Origin: an uncultured Eubacterium sp.
GTDB taxonomy: Bacteria; Bacillota_A; Clostridia; Lachnospirales; Lachnospiraceae
DNA: 21,566 nucleotides
Assembly: GCA_948468465.1 (NCBI GenBank)
Contig: CAOKJJ010000079.1
Location: forward strand, 1 to 21,566
Direction: 5' to 3'
Each line of letters begins with the position of its first letter. The stretch's first letter is position 1. The position numbers and the translations under genes are program-made. The notes beneath the pieces were generated by a model that worked only from the letters and a program-made list of their open reading frames with translations, made no database searches and was not told where the DNA came from. Positions 1 to 7,594 of the stretch are shown piece after piece.

Positions 1-12
1 ATATTAAAAAAA

Positions 13-908
13 TTACAATTGAATAATTATAAATACTAAAAGCGAAATCTCTGCCCGCGGGGTGAGTCCATATGCTTTACGAAATGTTTTTCCAAAATAG
101 GAACTGTCAGAGAATCCGCATTGATAACAGATTTCAGTTACAGGCAGTTCACTTTCCAGCAGCATTTTTTTTGATTCATTCAGTCTGTAGGAGATCAGGT
201 ATTCTATGGGGCTTTGATTAAGGGTTTTGCGGAAACCGCGCATAGCTTCTCTTTCACTGATTCCTACAGCATCTGCAATTTGTGCGACAGTAAGTTTTTC
301 TTTATAATGATTGTGAATAAAGGAAAGCATACTGCGGATTCGGTCTGAATGTTCAGATTTTAAGGCTTTATTTATGTTGGAATTCATGCGGATATCTTCT
401 AAAAGCAAAAGCCATGTTTCAGACAGGATATTTCTTGTCTGAAATTCTGCATTGTCTTGTGCCTGCAGCTCCTTTAGACGATAAAGGTTTGCAAGAATTT
501 TGTTTGACAGTAATTGCCCTTTTCGGATCATATAAACCTCTATCTGGCGATTATTGATGACGGGGGTCAGATATTTTTTTTCAAAGCGGCTCTTAAAATG
601 GCCGCTTAAAAAAACAGGGTGAAATATATGATTAATTTCAAGCACCCGTTCTCCGGGAACAGCGTTTTTTTCATATCCATCACATTACTGTTGATAAAGA
701 AGCCGTCTCCTTGATGGATGATATATTCTGCATTGACGGTGATGATTTTGCTGGTGCCTTCCTGAATATATCCAAGTTCTAATTCTTCATGCCAATGCCA
801 CGGAATGACATACTCTGTCAAGTCACGTTTGTGCAGGCAGTAGGGATATTCTGCAGTCATTCCCTCGATTTGTTCCATTTGATTTTCGTCAAGCAGAAAT
901 GATGCCAT
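13..908 (-). pseudogene. AraC-family transcriptional regulator, broken by a frameshift
   Basis: Two overlapping minus-strand reading frames together make one AraC regulator of about 290 residues. The upstream piece (908 to 606) starts at an ATG with AAAGGAGG eight bases before it and encodes a cupin-like sensor region with HWHEELELGYI. The downstream piece (about 645 to 13) carries the two helix-turn-helix motifs, with IADAVGISE and the signature SYFGKTFRKAYGLTP. The frames differ by a 1-nt loss or 2-nt gain, and the junction falls at an ATATAT run (plus positions 624-629). Removing one AT there joins CLKLII directly to FHPVFLSG. The last dozen residues (AEISLLVF...) do not look like a normal AraC end. 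The gene diverges from the alcohol dehydrogenase, which it probably controlled. It could be a true pseudogene, a slippage switch or a sequencing error. Confidence 0.8.
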
Positions 909-937
909 ATAAGCAGCCTCCTTTTATTATGATATCA

Positions 938-964
938 GAATTATTCGAATTATTATATAATAAT
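938..964. promoter_or_regulatory. Direct repeats and palindrome between araC-like gene and ADH
   Basis: GAATTATT occurs twice nine bases apart (938-945 and 947-954) and runs into a perfect 16-bp palindrome, ATTATTAT/ATAATAAT (949-964). AraC-family activators often bind direct repeats, so this may be the regulator's site. The stretch is very AT-rich, so chance is possible. For the ADH, a TATAAT at 1023-1028 is a candidate -10 without a good -35. Confidence 0.3.
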
Positions 965-1062
965 CGGCGGTATAATTCTATATTTAGTCTCTAAAATCAT
1001 ATTTTTATTCAGTTTTATCAATTATAATATCAATAAATAATAGGAAAGAGAGGAAAGTTATT

Positions 1063-2247
1063 ATGGCAAACAATTTTACGTATTATGCTCCAACAGAAGT
1101 AATTTTTGGCAGAAATGTGGAGGAGGAAACAGGAAAACAGCTCAAAAGGCTGGGAGCATCTCATGTACTGCTTGTTTATGGAGGAAACAGTGCACGTCGT
1201 TCTGGACTTTTAGATAAGGTGAGACATTCTTTGAGCGATGCGGACATAGCTGTTTCAGAACTGGAAGGCATTGTTCCTAATCCAAGATTAGACAAAGTAT
1301 ATGAGGGAATCCGCATTGGAAAAGCGGACAATATTGATTTTTTATTGGCTGTAGGAGGCGGAAGCGTGATTGATACAGCAAAAGCGATAGCTTACGGATT
1401 GGCGGAACCGGAATATGATGTATGGGAACTGTTTCAGCATATAAGAAACGCAAAAAAATGTCTGCCTGTAGCAAGTATTCTTACAATAGCAGCTGCCGGC
1501 AGCGAGACTTCCAAAGGATGTGTCATTACAAATGAAAAAACCGGTGAAAAACGTGCGTATGATGATAATCTGGCGCGGCCAAAGCTTGCTATTATGAACC
1601 CGGAATATACGAAATCACTTCCTGATTACCAGACAGAGTCAGGATGTGTGGATATTATGATGCATACAATGGAGCGTTACTTTACGAACGGCGGAAATAT
1701 GGAGATTACAGACGCAATTGCCGAGGCTTTGCTGCGTACTGTCATGAAAAATGCGGTTATTCTGCACAATAATCCAGGCAGCTATGACGCGCGTTCTGAA
1801 ATCATGTGGGCTGGAAGTCTGGCACATAACGATCTGACCGGATGCGGAAACGATGGCGGAGATTTTATGACACATAAGCTTGAGCATGAAATGGGAGGCA
1901 TGTTTGATGTAACGCACGGAGCCGGTCTTGCGGCAATTTGGTCAAGTTGGGCAAGATATGTATACAAGGACTGCCTGCCTCGTTTTGTTCGTTTTGCGAG
2001 AAACGTCATGGGTATTACGTTAGATGGATCGGATGAGGAAATTGCAGAAGCTGGAATCTGTGCTATGGAGCAATTTTATCATAGCATTGACATGCCTGTA
2101 AATATGAGGGAACTTGGGATTGCGCCTTCTGATGAGCAAATCCTTGATATGGCGGATCGCTGCATGATTGCATGCGGAAACAGTACGGGGTCTGCAAAAA
2201 AAATAACTATAGAAGATGCGGTGGAAATTTATAAAAATGCCAGATGA
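1063..2247 (+). CDS. Iron-containing alcohol dehydrogenase (YqhD/BdhA type)
   Basis: This is a cytosolic group III dehydrogenase of 394 residues that interconverts aldehydes and alcohols with NAD(P)H. Its length is close to the butanol dehydrogenase/YqhD family, which runs near 390. The nucleotide-binding loop GGGSVIDTAKAIA lies at about residues 98-110. The four expected metal ligands are present: Asp197 and His201 in GCVDIMMHTMERYF, His271 in THKLEHEMGG, and His285 in FDVTHGAGLAAIW. The start ATG follows AGAGAGGAAAG at a normal distance. The broken AraC regulator diverges from it, which suggests substrate-induced control that may now be lost. The natural substrate cannot be told from sequence; a butanol, propanediol or general aldehyde reductase role are all possible. 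Confidence 0.93.
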   Translation: MANNFTYYAPTEVIFGRNVEEETGKQLKRLGASHVLLVYGGNSARRSGLLDKVRHSLSDADIAVSELEGIVPNPRLDKVYEGIRIGKADNIDFLLAVGGGSVIDTAKAIAYGLAEPEYDVWELFQHIRNAKKCLPVASILTIAAAGSETSKGCVITNEKTGEKRAYDDNLARPKLAIMNPEYTKSLPDYQTESGCVDIMMHTMERYFTNGGNMEITDAIAEALLRTVMKNAVILHNNPGSYDARSEIMWAGSLAHNDLTGCGNDGGDFMTHKLEHEMGGMFDVTHGAGLAAIWSSWARYVYKDCLPRFVRFARNVMGITLDGSDEEIAEAGICAMEQFYHSIDMPVNMRELGIAPSDEQILDMADRCMIACGNSTGSAKKITIEDAVEIYKNAR

Positions 2248-2252
2248 TGATA

Positions 2253-2301
2253 GATCTGTCGTAACAGTTCAGATAACCCATTGAACTGTTACGATCTGTC
2301 G
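2253..2301. repeat. Perfect 12-bp inverted repeat flanked by 9-bp direct repeats
   Basis: Arms CGTAACAGTTCA (2260-2271) and TGAACTGTTACG (2282-2293) pair perfectly around a 10-nt loop. GATCTGTCG flanks the structure as a direct repeat (2253-2261 and 2293-2301). It lies just after the ADH stop codon, so it may help end transcription or protect the mRNA 3' end, but no T-tract follows. The 9-bp direct repeats could also be a target duplication left by a small element. Confidence 0.55.
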
Positions 2302-2456
2302 ATAATAGGTTAAAAAAATATTTATAAAACCTCTTCCTTTTTCAGGGAAAAGATGGCATAATAGGTTTAAAATTATATCATTGTTCTCTTTGGAGGACAT
2401 AGTTAAGAAAAACTCTGTAATTGGGTTTAAGTATCTGGAAAGAGGAGGTATTTAGT

Positions 2457-4919
2457 ATGTATCCTGGAAAGTGGAAACGTACGAAAAAGGTAATTTCGCT
2501 TATGACGGCTTTTACCATGCTGTCATCTGCTATGGGGGCAACAACGGTATCTGCATCGGTTCATTGGAATGGTCAGCCTGTGACGGCGGAGGCATCTGAA
2601 CCTGAAATTCTGGAGAGTCAGCCTATGATGCTCGCATCCAGTACGGTCAGCGGGCCGGCTGTAGAAGCAACTCAACCGGAGAGTCAGCCTGCTGCAGGGG
2701 AGAACAATGCAGGCCAGCCATTAGAGTCTTCTGGAACAGCAGAAAAAGCAGCAGGACCAACTTATCAGGAAGTGTACAGCAGCATGATTAAGCTGAAAGA
2801 ACAATATCCGGAGGGAATGACCTGGAATAATTTTGAACCATATGGTTCAAAAGGAAATCTAGGTTCCGCTTACAGATGGAAAGGCGGAAATATACTGGGT
2901 AATGTAAGCAGCGGAGTGGGCTGTGCTGCGTTTGCTTTTATATTAAGCGATGCCGCTTTTGGGGAGATGCCAGCAAGAGAGGTAGCAGTCAATTATGAAA
3001 ATGTACATGTGGGAGACATATTGCGGATTAATAACAACACTCATAGTGTGATTGTATTGCAGAAAACAGCGGCAGGAGTGACAGTTGCGGAAGGAAATTA
3101 TAATAATACTGTGCACTGGGGCCGTGCGCTGAGCAAAGAAGAAGTGGAGCGTGCAAATTTTGTTGTTACACGTTATCCGGTAAATTATGATCCGTCAAAT
3201 AATCCTGAAGATGATACAATAGCTTTCAATGGAAAAACGGGAAGTCTGGACTGGTCATTGACAAGTGGGGGAATACTTACGATATCCGGCAGTGGGGATA
3301 TGGAGAACTTTGCTGAAAATAATCAAAATCAACCATGGAATGTACATAATGATAAAATTAACACGATTGTAATTGGAAACGGTGTTACCAGCATAGGAGA
3401 TTATGCTTTTTATAACAGTCCGGCATCTAGTGTATATATTTCTTCTGGGGTAAAGAAAATTGGCCAGAGTGCGTTTTCCGGATCTGGGATTTTGAGTGTA
3501 ACCATTCCAGGTACTGTTGAGGCTATTGAAAATAATGCTTTTGCAAATTGTTTAAGTCTTATTTCTGTATCTATTTCCGAAGGTGTAAAAACTATCGGAG
3601 ACAGTGCTTTTATAAGTTGTGGAATCCTTAAATACATTGATTTTCCTTCGAGCATTACGGCAGTAGGTAATGGAGCGTTTACAAACTGTCGTGAAATGTA
3701 TAGTGTAAGGTTTAAGCCTGGCAGTGTTACGGTTAGCATAGGTGATAATTTATTTACGGAATGTTGGAATTTGCAGCAAGTGATTTTACCAGAAAAAATA
3801 GATCGCATTAGTTCTGGTATGTTTTCAAATTGCAAAGGAATCTCAGAGCTGTATCTTCCAGCAGGAATAAGAATCGAAACAGCAGCCGGCGGGGCGCCAT
3901 TTTTTGGCTGTGCTGCATTAAAGAATATATACTTTGCTGGCAGCGAATCAGAATGGGATAGTGCAGGTGGAAAAATGGCTTTGATCTATTCAGGAAATAT
4001 TAAACCAGATGTAAAATGCAATACCCCATTTCCAAACCCATTCGCAGAGGATCCAAATGATCCGGGCGACCTTATTATAGGCGATCATATTCATAATTGG
4101 TCAACTGCCGATTGGAACCACGACGGCAGTTATCATTGGCATGAATGTACCGCTGCCGGCTGTCCTGTTACGGCCAATTATGAAAAGAACGGTTATGCGC
4201 AGCACACTTACGGCAGTTGGGTAGTTGACACAAATGCAACCTCTTATCAAGACGGAAGCAGGCATAGAGATTGTACTATTTGTGCTTATCGTCAAACGGA
4301 AAGTATTCCTGCAACCGGCAGCAGTTCCGGCAGCTCATGGGGATGGGGCGGTTCATGGGGTTCATGGGGTTCCGGCAGCTTTGGCAGCAGCACTGGGAGT
4401 TACAATAAGCCATCAGTACCAGATACTCCTGACAGTACGACTGAAACAGACAGCTCAGACAACAGCTCCGGCAATACAGATAATGGTTCCGGCAGCAATA
4501 TTACTGACAGTTCATCCGATGACTCAAATGGTTCTGACAATTTAGAAAATGTCAGTGATAAGGATGATACGAAGATTTCCGCCAGTGTTTTGAAAAAACA
4601 AAAAACGAAGTTTAAAAAGGAGCTGAAAACCGGACTTAAGCAGCAGATAAAGTCACAGGTGAAAGTAAATCTGAAAAAAGAGTTAAAGAAGGAACTTGGG
4701 CAATCAAAAACAAAACTGAAAAAACAGCTGAAAGCAAAATTAAAGCCGCAGGTGAAGGCAAAGTTGAAAAAACAGCTGAAGAAACAGTTTGGAAAGACGC
4801 TTGGAAATGAATTTAGTGATTTGTTTAATGAACAGTTTAATGCGCAGTTTAACAAGATCTTTAACGATCAGTTCAATGCGCAGTATAAACAATTATTATC
4901 TAAGAAGGTAAAAAAATAA
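2457..4919 (+). CDS. Secreted multidomain protein: Cys/His amidase-fold domain, LRR_5 repeats, tetrad-repeat tail
   Basis: The ATG at 2457 is chosen because AGAGGAGGT lies just upstream and a signal peptide begins there (KWKRTKK, then a hydrophobic stretch to about residue 34); an in-frame TTG at 2421 has no such support. The product is 820 residues. Residues about 100-240 form a CHAP/NlpC-like domain with candidate catalytic Cys156 (GVGCAAFAF) and His196 (NNTHSVIVL). Residues 250-500 carry BspA-type LRR_5 repeats (IGDYAFYN, IGQSAFSG, IENNAFANC). Residues 545-615 hold Cys pairs and HIHNW/HWHEC motifs. A Gly/Ser/Trp linker and an acidic Ser/Asn/Asp stretch follow. The C-terminus, about 716-814, is a series of four-residue units such as KKEL, KAKL and FNAQ. 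There is no LPXTG motif. Likely role: cell-surface adhesion or peptide/peptidoglycan cleavage; the substrate is unknown. Confidence 0.85.
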   Translation: MYPGKWKRTKKVISLMTAFTMLSSAMGATTVSASVHWNGQPVTAEASEPEILESQPMMLASSTVSGPAVEATQPESQPAAGENNAGQPLESSGTAEKAAGPTYQEVYSSMIKLKEQYPEGMTWNNFEPYGSKGNLGSAYRWKGGNILGNVSSGVGCAAFAFILSDAAFGEMPAREVAVNYENVHVGDILRINNNTHSVIVLQKTAAGVTVAEGNYNNTVHWGRALSKEEVERANFVVTRYPVNYDPSNNPEDDTIAFNGKTGSLDWSLTSGGILTISGSGDMENFAENNQNQPWNVHNDKINTIVIGNGVTSIGDYAFYNSPASSVYISSGVKKIGQSAFSGSGILSVTIPGTVEAIENNAFANCLSLISVSISEGVKTIGDSAFISCGILKYIDFPSSITAVGNGAFTNCREMYSVRFKPGSVTVSIGDNLFTECWNLQQVILPEKIDRISSGMFSNCKGISELYLPAGIRIETAAGGAPFFGCAALKNIYFAGSESEWDSAGGKMALIYSGNIKPDVKCNTPFPNPFAEDPNDPGDLIIGDHIHNWSTADWNHDGSYHWHECTAAGCPVTANYEKNGYAQHTYGSWVVDTNATSYQDGSRHRDCTICAYRQTESIPATGSSSGSSWGWGGSWGSWGSGSFGSSTGSYNKPSVPDTPDSTTETDSSDNSSGNTDNGSGSNITDSSSDDSNGSDNLENVSDKDDTKISASVLKKQKTKFKKELKTGLKQQIKSQVKVNLKKELKKELGQSKTKLKKQLKAKLKPQVKAKLKKQLKKQFGKTLGNEFSDLFNEQFNAQFNKIFNDQFNAQYKQLLSKKVKK

Positions 4920-4936
4920 ACAATTAGAATATAAAG

Positions 4937-4978
4937 AAAAGACAGGTTATCTCCGAAGAGATAAGCCTGTCTTTTTTT
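4937..4978. terminator. Bidirectional rho-independent terminator
   Basis: A strong stem (GACAGGTTATCTC, loop CGAA, GAGATAAGCCTGTC, one bulge) is followed by a run of seven T on the plus strand and preceded by A residues. It ends the surface-protein gene. It also covers the last codons of the convergent hicA, so it can serve both strands. Confidence 0.85.
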
Positions 4979-5141
4979 CAAGATCTTTTAAAACACCGAT
5001 TGTTAAGTCTCTTCCATTGTGATTAGGAAGGGTCACGGAATTGGAAATACCAGATTTTCGATACTGGTAGTGTGAACCTGAAACCCGAACCAATTTCCAA
5101 CAATCAGCTTTTAAAATTTTCTCGACTTCACGAAATGTCAT
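4947..5141 (-). CDS. hicA: HicA-type mRNA interferase toxin
   Basis: This 64-residue protein is the expected size for HicA, a small double-stranded-RNA-binding-fold toxin that cleaves mRNA. The start MTFREVEKILK and the core VRVSGSHYQYR are typical, and His24 in GSHYQY is the conserved catalytic histidine. The usual Gly in the D-G-W motif is Cys here (ADCW). The ATG at 5141 is preferred over an upstream TTG because AAGGAGG lies six bases before it. The last codons (GLSLRR) are written inside the terminator hairpin shared with the upstream surface gene. The antitoxin hicB is not downstream as usual but on the opposite strand, starting 212 bp away. A TTGATT-17-TATAAT promoter on the minus strand gives hicA its own transcript. 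Whether it is still toxic is unknown. Confidence 0.88.
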   Translation of the reverse strand: MTFREVEKILKADCWKLVRVSGSHYQYRKSGISNSVTLPNHNGRDLTIGVLKDLEKKTGLSLRR

Positions 5142-5221
5142 ATGCAACCTCCTTACAGGAAACAGTTAATAGTTACCAATAAGTCTACAACTGTTAATAA
5201 GCTGCACATTTCGTTAAAGAA

Positions 5222-5250
5222 ATTATAGATGATGCATGATGGAAAATCAA
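5222..5250 (-). promoter_or_regulatory. Promoter for hicA (minus strand)
   Basis: On the minus strand TTGATT (5250-5245) is followed by a 17-nt spacer and TATAAT (5227-5222). The start point would be near 5215, giving a leader of about 70 nt before the hicA ATG. Confidence 0.6.
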
Positions 5251-5273
5251 TAAGAAATTCATAAAAAAAGTTG

Positions 5274-5302
5274 TTGACAAATATAATAATACGCATTATG
5301 AT
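5274..5302 (+). promoter_or_regulatory. Promoter for hicB
   Basis: TTGACA (5274-5279), 17-nt spacer, TATGAT (5297-5302). The spacer and -10 contain ATAATACGCATTAT (5286-5299), which also occurs at the same register in the promoter at 21449-21477. Confidence 0.8.
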
Positions 5303-5313
5303 ATGTATCATAA
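5296..5313. promoter_or_regulatory. 18-bp palindromic operator over the hicB -10
   Basis: TTATGATA and TATCATAA are perfect inverted repeats with a 2-nt centre. The palindrome covers the hicB -10, the placement expected for an autorepressing HicB antitoxin. A second 12-bp palindrome, AGATTATAATCT, lies in the leader at 5326-5337. Confidence 0.6.
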
Positions 5314-5353
5314 ATAAGATAATACAGATTATAATCTTCCTTGAGGTATAAAG

Positions 5354-5737
5354 ATGAAAGAAAATTATATTTATCCAGCAAAAATTAAATATGAAGATGG
5401 GAAATATCAAATTTATTTTATTGACTTTCCCAATATGATTTTGATTGAAGAAACAAACAGAGACGAGGCAGTAAGGGCAGCGCAGGAGAGCCTGGCGTTG
5501 GAAATACTTGATTATGAAAGCAGAGGAGAGGAACTTCCTGCTGCGAAGGATGATGAAACGGATGTGATTTTTGTGCATGTCTGGATGCCTTATTTCAGAA
5601 ATGCAGCAAAGGAGATATATGTGAAGAAAAATGTAACAATACCGCAGTGGTTAGACATTCTTGCAAAAGAGAATAAAATAAATTATTCGGCTGCGCTTGT
5701 GAAAGGCATTAAATTAGAACTCGGTATCGAACGCTAA
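5354..5737 (+). CDS. hicB: HicB-family antitoxin
   Basis: This 127-residue protein has the HicB plan. The N-terminal partial RNase-H-like fold reads YPAKIKYEDGKYQIYFIDFP, then the RDEAVRAAQESLALEILDYE helix. A C-terminal DNA-binding segment of ribbon-helix-helix type follows (VTIPQWLDILAKENKINYSA, about residues 92-111, then ALVKGIK). HicB proteins neutralise HicA and repress their own promoter. GAGGT lies seven bases before the ATG. The promoter carries a palindrome over its -10, consistent with autoregulation. The nearest hicA is divergent rather than in the same operon, which departs from the usual co-directional order. That this HicB pairs with that HicA is inferred from distance only. 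Confidence 0.88.
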   Translation: MKENYIYPAKIKYEDGKYQIYFIDFPNMILIEETNRDEAVRAAQESLALEILDYESRGEELPAAKDDETDVIFVHVWMPYFRNAAKEIYVKKNVTIPQWLDILAKENKINYSAALVKGIKLELGIER

Positions 5738-5803
5738 GTTTTATTATGGGAATGAAAGTAAAATTATACAAAGGCAGCTAATAATGTTCCAAGAAAAAAC
5801 AGC

Positions 5804-5890
5804 ATGGGGAATCGGGAAGATCATATTAAAAAGATCGTCAATATAGTTGCAAAAGAGTGGGATGCGAAGCATATAGAAATGAAAAATTGA
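5804..5890 (+). CDS. Short ORF of unknown function, possible remnant
   Basis: A 28-residue frame (MGNREDHIKKIVNIVAKE..., ending HIEMKN) fills much of the 185-bp gap between hicB and the AAA-ATPase_like gene. No Shine-Dalgarno site precedes it. The amphipathic Lys/Ile pattern looks protein-like, so it may be the tail of a decayed gene, but I do not recognise it and it could be chance. Confidence 0.2.
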   Translation: MGNREDHIKKIVNIVAKEWDAKHIEMKN

Positions 5891-5922
5891 AATGTATTTT
5901 TTAACATAAGGAGTTTGCAGAT

Positions 5923-7521
5923 ATGGGAATCTACTTGAATCCGGGAAATGAACAATTTACAGTTACTGTAAATTCAGAATTGTATGTGGATAAAACGGAT
6001 CTTATAGAATATACGAACAGCCGTATTGGAAAAGACAGACCGTTGATTTGTTCCAGCAGGCCGAGAAGATTTGGAAAAACGATGGCTGTAACAATGCTTG
6101 CGGCATATTACAGTAAAGGCTGTTATTCTGAAAACTTATTTGATGGGCTTAAAATAAGTAAAAATAAGTGTTTTAAGACTCATTTAAATAAGTATAATGT
6201 AATATTTCTGGATATTCAGTGGATGTATGGAAATGCGCTTGAAGAAATGAAGCGAGACTCATCTCTAAAAATATTAAGTTATATTCAGAAAGAGGTTATT
6301 GCAGAATTAAAAACAGAATATCCGGAATGTGTATTTGATACGGATATTTCATTACCATCTGTATTGGCAAAAATTAATGCTGCTACAAAAGAACAATTTA
6401 TAATTATTATTGATGAGTGGGATTGCCTGTTTCGGGAAGATAAGCATAATGAAAAGCTTCAAAAGGAGTATATTAATCTGCTCAGAGGATTGTTTAAGGG
6501 CAGTCCGTCAGGAGCGTTTTTAAAGCTTGCTTATATTACAGGTATTTTACCAATAAAAAAATATGGTACACAGTCGGCTTTGAACAATTTTAGAGAGCAT
6601 ACAATGGTCAGCGCAAGGCAGATGGCAGAGTATGTTGGATTTACAGAACAGGAAGTCAAGACACTTTGTGAAAAATATCATATGCCATTTCATGAAATGC
6701 AGAAATGGTATGATGGATATTATTTTGAGACGGTTGGACATGTTTATAGTCCCAATTCTGTAATTGAAGCTATAGACAGCAAAGAATTTGGAAATTACTG
6801 GTCAGGAACGGAAACTTACGAATCTTTATTGACGTATATTGCAATGGATTTTCATGGACTAAGGCAATTGATTGTGGATATGCTGGGAGGTCTGAAATGC
6901 AGTATTGATGTAGAGTCTTTTCAAAATGATATTACTACATTTAAATCTGCTGATGATGTGCTTACACTTTTAATTCATATGGGCTATCTGGCTTATGATA
7001 ATAAAACAAAAGAAGTATTTGTGCCTAATGAGGAAGTGAGGAGTGTTTTTCTGCGGGCGGTAAAAAATGATGGCTGGGATGATGTGATTCAGGCAATCAA
7101 TGCATCGGAGGAATTGCTTAAGGCGACTTTGTCTATGGATGAGAGAACTGTGGAGCAGATGATTCAGGAAGTTCACATGCAAAATTCCTCCAGCCTTGTA
7201 TATAACAATGAGATTTCATTAAGCAGTGTAATTGTTTTGGCTTATTATAGTGCATGCAAAGATTATATTTTGATAAGGGAAATGCCGTCAGGTAATGGGT
7301 TTTCAGATATGATTTTTCTTCCAAAACGTACTTCTTTAAAACCTGCTTTAATTCTGGAATTGAAATGGGATAAAACCGCTGAGGGTGCGATAAGCCAGAT
7401 TAAGAATAAAAAATATGTGTCAGCACTGAAAGAGTACAAAGGAAATATTTTGCTTGTCGGTATTAATTATGAAAAGAAAAGTAAGAAGCATCAATGCAGG
7501 ATAGAAAAGGTTGAAAAGTGA
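5923..7521 (+). CDS. AAA-ATPase_like / PDDEXK_9 protein
   Basis: This 532-residue protein opens with the family signature MGIYLNPGNEQF and the VDKTDLI segment. Next comes the modified Walker A region SRPRRFGKTM at about residues 45-54, and a Walker B strand FIIIIDEWD at about residue 162. Mid-protein motifs MQKWYDGYYF and YSPNSVIEAI are typical of the family. The C-terminus carries a PD-(D/E)XK nuclease-like core: GFSDMIFLP supplies the Asp and ALILELKW the E-x-K. Length is normal and the gene looks intact. Such proteins are abundant in gut Clostridia and Bacteroidetes. They are often annotated as hypothetical and sometimes suspected in defence or mobile-element biology, but the function is not established. 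AAGGAG lies nine bases before the ATG. No clear promoter was seen, so it may be read through from hicB. Confidence 0.85.
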   Translation: MGIYLNPGNEQFTVTVNSELYVDKTDLIEYTNSRIGKDRPLICSSRPRRFGKTMAVTMLAAYYSKGCYSENLFDGLKISKNKCFKTHLNKYNVIFLDIQWMYGNALEEMKRDSSLKILSYIQKEVIAELKTEYPECVFDTDISLPSVLAKINAATKEQFIIIIDEWDCLFREDKHNEKLQKEYINLLRGLFKGSPSGAFLKLAYITGILPIKKYGTQSALNNFREHTMVSARQMAEYVGFTEQEVKTLCEKYHMPFHEMQKWYDGYYFETVGHVYSPNSVIEAIDSKEFGNYWSGTETYESLLTYIAMDFHGLRQLIVDMLGGLKCSIDVESFQNDITTFKSADDVLTLLIHMGYLAYDNKTKEVFVPNEEVRSVFLRAVKNDGWDDVIQAINASEELLKATLSMDERTVEQMIQEVHMQNSSSLVYNNEISLSSVIVLAYYSACKDYILIREMPSGNGFSDMIFLPKRTSLKPALILELKWDKTAEGAISQIKNKKYVSALKEYKGNILLVGINYEKKSKKHQCRIEKVEK

Positions 7522-7555
7522 TGCCGGATTACGCCTTAAATTTTGTTATAGTTAT

Positions 7556-7587
7556 AAAAGCAGAGAGCATAAAGCTCTCTGCTTTTA
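7556..7587. terminator. Bidirectional terminator between convergent genes
   Basis: AAAAGCAGAGAGC (7556-7568) pairs perfectly with GCTCTCTGCTTTT (7574-7586) around loop ATAAA. T residues close the plus side and the stem's A-run gives T residues on the minus strand. It lies between the AAA gene and the convergent regulator. Confidence 0.8.
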
Positions 7588-7594
7588 TATGCAG

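Noticed and set aside
4400..4855. 151-residue Phe/Cys/Ser-rich minus-strand frame
   Set aside because: It is the complement of the Lys-rich tetrad and Ser/Asp-rich regions; no start signal or homology.
5148..5578. 141-residue minus-strand frame across the hicA-hicB intergenic region
   Set aside because: Ile/Phe-rich product of AT-rich sequence that overlaps both promoters and hicB; no family signature.
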